A DNA stretch of 64,000 nucleotides from NCBI RefSeq assembly GCF_947581785.1, contig NZ_CANPVO010000019.1, positions 21,904-85,903 of the forward strand, written 5' to 3'. The stretch is from Candidatus Palauibacter polyketidifaciens (GTDB lineage Bacteria > Gemmatimonadota > Gemmatimonadetes > Palauibacterales > Palauibacteraceae). The notes below the pieces were generated by a model. It saw only the letters and a program-made list of their open reading frames with translations, was not told the origin of the DNA and did no database searches. This document shows positions 61,088-64,000 of the stretch, in pieces (the stretch's first letter is position 1; each line of letters starts with the position of its first letter). A program made the position numbers and the translations under genes.

Positions 61088-61670
61088 CGGAACCCGCAGC
61101 AGAACCCGTAGCAGAATCGACAGCGAGGATTCCGGTGACGGCCCCGACGAGATCCTGGTCGGGGCCGACGCCGGTGTAGGCCACCTTCCCTTCCGCGTCG
61201 AGGATCACGACGATCGAGGTCGTCGTCGCCGAGTAGGCGCGCACCGCCGCGCCATCCGCATCCCACAGGTAGGGGTACTCCGCCCCGTGGGCCTCCGCGT
61301 GTCGCCTCACGCGGCGCAGCGACTGGGCCACGGCCACGGCGACGGCGACGACGTTGACCCGGTCGCCGAAGTCCGCCTGCACCCGGTCGATCTCGGGCTG
61401 CAGCCCCTCGCACTGTTCGCACCACGCGGCCCAGAACTCGATGAGCGTGGGCTTGCCGGCCGCATAGTCGAGGAGTTGGATCTCGTTGCCGTCCAGATCC
61501 TGCAGCGTGGCGTCCGGCCCCTGCGTCCCGGCGGCGAGGCTGACCTGCCCCGCGCCCGCCTGCGCCTGGAGCGGGCCCGCCGACAGGAGGACGGCCCCGG
61601 CGATCGCAGCCAGCGCAGCGAACATCGCGCGCGCCGCAAACGTGGCGACGTGTCTCGGTTTCGCGTTCAC
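61050..61670 (-). CDS. TlpA-like exported thioredoxin-fold protein
   Basis: 206 residues from a GTG that overlaps the CcdA stop as GTGA. Signal peptide ends GPLQAQA. Core: TLIEFWAAWCEQCEGLQPEIDRV with the redox pair Cys84/Cys87 (WCEQC), and later IVVILDAEGKVAYTGVGPDQ. It probably receives electrons from CcdA and reduces periplasmic disulfides or the neighbouring peroxiredoxin. The C-terminus is Ala/Gly/Ser/Thr-rich and its gene end overlaps the peroxiredoxin gene end by 38 nt on the other strand. Confidence 0.88.
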   Translation of the reverse strand: MNAKPRHVATFAARAMFAALAAIAGAVLLSAGPLQAQAGAGQVSLAAGTQGPDATLQDLDGNEIQLLDYAAGKPTLIEFWAAWCEQCEGLQPEIDRVQADFGDRVNVVAVAVAVAQSLRRVRRHAEAHGAEYPYLWDADGAAVRAYSATTTSIVVILDAEGKVAYTGVGPDQDLVGAVTGILAVDSATGSAAGSATGPQAPASPRR

Positions 61671-62446
61671 ATGAAGTATCCCGCCCGGATGAGGTAGAAC
61701 TGCGCCATCCCGATCATGATGACGGCTGCGGCTCGTTTCATCCAGATCATCCACGTCCCCGACTTCGGCAGCACGGCGAGCGTCCCCGAGAAGAGGCCGA
61801 CGGCGATGAGCACGGCGGTCATGCCGATCGAGAAGGTGAAGAGGTAGACGAACCCCATGAGCCCGGCCTGTTCCGCGACGACCCAGGTGAGGACCACGGC
61901 GAAGGCGGGCGCCCCGCACGGCGCGGCCACGATGCCGGAGGTCGCGCCGAGGAGGAATACCGCCCGGTAGGATCCGCCGCCACGGCTGCTCGCCCACGCC
62001 AGGAGCCGCTTCGGCACCGGGACGGGGAATACGTCAAGCATGAACAACGAGAAGAAGAGCAGGAGGTTCCCGGTCGCGAACAGGGCCCAGAAGCTCGCCC
62101 CGATCGAGCCCAGCACGGTGCCGCTGAGGCCGGCGATGACGCCGAGCACGGAATAAAGGAGCGCCAGTCCCAGGGCGTAGGTCAGCGTCAGGCCGACGGT
62201 GCGTTTTCGCGACTGGGTTTCGCCCGCCGTGCCGGAGATGACGGAGAAGGTGATCGGGATCATCGGCCAGATGCACGGGTTCGTGCTCGTGAGGACCCCC
62301 GCTCCGAAGAGCGCGCCGAGTGCGAGAAACGGGTTGTCGGAGAGCGCCGGGAGGAGCCCGCCCGCCGGCTCCACCTGCGGCGCCGCGAGGGCGATGGCCT
62401 CGACGGCGGCGGCCCCGATGGCGACGGCTGCGATGGGGTCGATCAC
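61667..62446 (-). CDS. ccdA: CcdA-type thiol:disulfide electron transporter
   Basis: 259 residues, GTG start overlapping the upstream stop as GTGA. About six to seven membrane segments; the redox cysteines are in STNPCIWPMIPI and GIVAAPCGAPAF, one in each half, as in CcdA/DsbD-beta. It moves electrons from cytoplasmic thioredoxin to periplasmic thiol proteins. Directly followed by the TlpA-like partner. Function in cytochrome c maturation or in oxidative defence cannot be told apart. Confidence 0.88.
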   Translation of the reverse strand: MIDPIAAVAIGAAAVEAIALAAPQVEPAGGLLPALSDNPFLALGALFGAGVLTSTNPCIWPMIPITFSVISGTAGETQSRKRTVGLTLTYALGLALLYSVLGVIAGLSGTVLGSIGASFWALFATGNLLLFFSLFMLDVFPVPVPKRLLAWASSRGGGSYRAVFLLGATSGIVAAPCGAPAFAVVLTWVVAEQAGLMGFVYLFTFSIGMTAVLIAVGLFSGTLAVLPKSGTWMIWMKRAAAVIMIGMAQFYLIRAGYFM

Positions 62447-64000
62447 GGGACCAGCGGCTCCGCCGGCGGGCCGCCGAAGACGATCACGCCGTCCTTCACG
62501 ACGAGATCGATGTTCCGCAGGTCGGCGATGTCCGCCAGCGGATCTCCGTCCACGAGGATCAGGTGCGCGCGCCGCCCCGGCTCCACGGTCCCGAAGTCGT
62601 CCTCCTTCCCGAGCCACCGCGCGCCGTTCGCCGTCGCGGCCCGCAGGATGGCGGCGTTCGGCACGCCGGCCTGCGCGTACGCCTCGAGTTCGTTGAACAG
62701 TCCCACGTTGTCCGTGCCGGCGAGGAGCGGGACGCCGGCCTCGACGGCACGGCGCACGAACTCGCCCATGCGTTCGTACGCCTGCCGGGCGGTGTGGAAC
62801 TCCGGGAGCGAGAAGCGTGCGCGGTCGCTGTCCTCGATCTCCTGGATGTAGAGGGTCGGGTCGAGTCCCGTCTCCGTCTCCGCCATGAGTTCGAGGAGAG
62901 ACGTGACCTCGGGGCTCGCCGGATCGATCTCCCGCCAGTCCGCCTGCATGCGTCCGACCGGGTTCCGTCCGCCATCGAGCGACATGTCCCGGCCGTCGAC
63001 CTGGATCTCGAGCGGGAGGAAGTCGCGCCACACGCGGATGTGGTTGAACCCGCTGATCCCGGCCTCGATCGCCTGCCGCCAACTCGTGCGGACGCCGATG
63101 TGTCCCGTGACCGGCAGCCCCTGGACGCGCGCCTCGGCCACGACCGCGGCCAGCACATCCGGGTCGAGCAGGAAGTACGCCTTGAGCAGGTCGACGCCCT
63201 GTTCCTTGAGCGCGCGGACCAGCGCGGGGGCGGCTGCGGGATCGTCGATGCTCACGTCGACCAGCGGGTGGTAGCCTGCGGGGCCATCGATCAGCGGGCC
63301 TGCGGTGTACACGTCCGGGCCGGCCAGCACGCCCAGCCGCACCGCGTCCTTGAAGTCCATCGCGTCCTGGATCGCCGAGCCGGGGTCGCGGATGGCGGTG
63401 ATTCCGGCGGCCAGCAGGTCGGCGCCGGCGAGGGGCTGCCAGTAGTGGTAGTGGTTGTCCATCAGGCCCGGGAGCAGCATGCGGCCACCCCCCTCGATGA
63501 CCGGCGTGCCGGGCCCCACATCCGGGAACGCGGCGTCTTCACCGGTTCGTACTTCGGCGACCCTTCCGTCCCGGACGAGGACCGCCGCCGCGGGAACCGC
63601 CTCGTCGCCCGTGCCGTCGAACAGGCGGACGTTCGTGATCAGCAGATCGTCGGCGGGATCCCCGGCAACCTCGAACCGGGCCTCGAAGGGGATCGGAGTG
63701 AGGTCGCCGCTCTCCAGGTCCAGCCGCTGCATCCGCCGCCCCCCGAGGACGAGCAGCCACTCGCCGGAAGGGTGGAATGCGAGTTGCTTCTGATCGAACG
63801 GGCTCGCGAACAGCTGCTGTTCGCCGGGGAACGACACGACGATGTGGTCGTAACCGTTGTGCGTCATGACGTGCGCGCGCCGCGTTCCGTCCGCGCTCCA
63901 CGCGACGGCCATCTCCCGCTCCGGCGTGTCCGTGACCTGTTCGAGCGACATCTCCTCCAGGTCGAGTTCGTACACGTCCGTGCCGTCGAAGCGCCCCGTC
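62443..64000 (-). CDS. Amidohydrolase with N-terminal TolB-like propeller, partial (N-terminus beyond the window)
   Basis: The frame is open to the window edge, giving 518 residues of the C-terminal part. Propeller strands (VAWSADGTRRAHVM, LAFHPSGEWLLVLGG) precede the metal-dependent hydrolase: MLLPGLMDNHYHYW (HxH), VTGHIGV and FNHIRVW with later His residues, and LLAGTDNVG with the catalytic Asp; GRRAHLILVDGDPLADI closes the sandwich domain. Similar to secreted TolB-amidohydrolase fusions of Gemmatimonadota. Its stop overlaps the ccdA-like GTG start as GTGA, so it heads the redox operon; no functional link is obvious. Confidence 0.85.
   Translation of the reverse strand, partial: TGRFDGTDVYELDLEEMSLEQVTDTPEREMAVAWSADGTRRAHVMTHNGYDHIVVSFPGEQQLFASPFDQKQLAFHPSGEWLLVLGGRRMQRLDLESGDLTPIPFEARFEVAGDPADDLLITNVRLFDGTGDEAVPAAAVLVRDGRVAEVRTGEDAAFPDVGPGTPVIEGGGRMLLPGLMDNHYHYWQPLAGADLLAAGITAIRDPGSAIQDAMDFKDAVRLGVLAGPDVYTAGPLIDGPAGYHPLVDVSIDDPAAAPALVRALKEQGVDLLKAYFLLDPDVLAAVVAEARVQGLPVTGHIGVRTSWRQAIEAGISGFNHIRVWRDFLPLEIQVDGRDMSLDGGRNPVGRMQADWREIDPASPEVTSLLELMAETETGLDPTLYIQEIEDSDRARFSLPEFHTARQAYERMGEFVRRAVEAGVPLLAGTDNVGLFNELEAYAQAGVPNAAILRAATANGARWLGKEDDFGTVEPGRRAHLILVDGDPLADIADLRNIDLVVKDGVIVFGGPPAEPLVP

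Overview
GC-rich bacterial DNA carrying about 50 protein genes and no rRNA or tRNA genes that I can see. The gene mix is typical of Gemmatimonadota and related soil, marine or sponge-associated heterotrophs: many secreted or lipoprotein amidohydrolases, S9, S10 and M14 peptidases, serine beta-lactamase-like hydrolases, a plug-only TonB-type protein, PadR-controlled small membrane proteins with a permease prefix, and a DUF1592/DUF1552/ankyrin operon. The phylum is an inference from gene families; no marker gene is present.

Layout. 1-8 kb: an AAA ATPase cut by the window edge, a PQQ-type sugar dehydrogenase, a RelE/YafQ-type toxin-antitoxin pair bracketed by 31-bp direct repeats, an amidohydrolase, a GNAT, a DUF2911 lipoprotein, a plug-domain protein and an NhaC-type antiporter. 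8-23 kb: MOSC protein, two divergent NRAMP-like transporters sharing an upstream inverted repeat, secreted M14 and S9 peptidases, a choice-of-anchor-B protein, VapBC, a YtcJ-type amidohydrolase, a potassium channel. 24-32 kb: a catabolic cluster with hyuA-hyuB converging on an acyl-CoA synthetase / ketopantoate-reductase-like / D-aminoacylase operon. 32-37.7 kb: DUF1592-DUF1552-ankyrin operon, coupled by 1-nt stop/start overlaps. 37.8-43.5 kb: a duplicated PadR / prefix-membrane-protein / beta-propeller locus, one propeller gene with an in-frame TGA. 43.6-49 kb: a directon of ABC substrate-binding lipoprotein, cytochrome P450, ferredoxin, PanB, SDR and a quinone-reductase-like enzyme. 49-60 kb: serine hydrolases, a DUF6165 coiled-coil protein, a YchF-like GTPase, a Tat-exported HDAC-like deacetylase, an aldolase-like lipoprotein, S10 carboxypeptidase, Uma2, rhodanese and an aminotransferase. 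60.4-64 kb: an exported peroxiredoxin whose catalytic cysteine position is an in-frame TGA, converging on a CcdA/TlpA-like thiol-redox operon.

The strongest discovery candidate is the gene at 60491-61087. The reading frame is continuous except for one TGA exactly where peroxiredoxins carry the peroxidatic Cys (context TRG-TGA-TVQ), and a 6-bp stem with an 8-nt loop, second loop base G, starts 15 nt after it, as expected of a bacterial SECIS element. I read it as an exported selenocysteine peroxiredoxin, probably served by the neighbouring CcdA and TlpA-like proteins. A second in-frame TGA, in the propeller gene at 37779-39005, replaces a Trp and is better read as a nonsense mutation.
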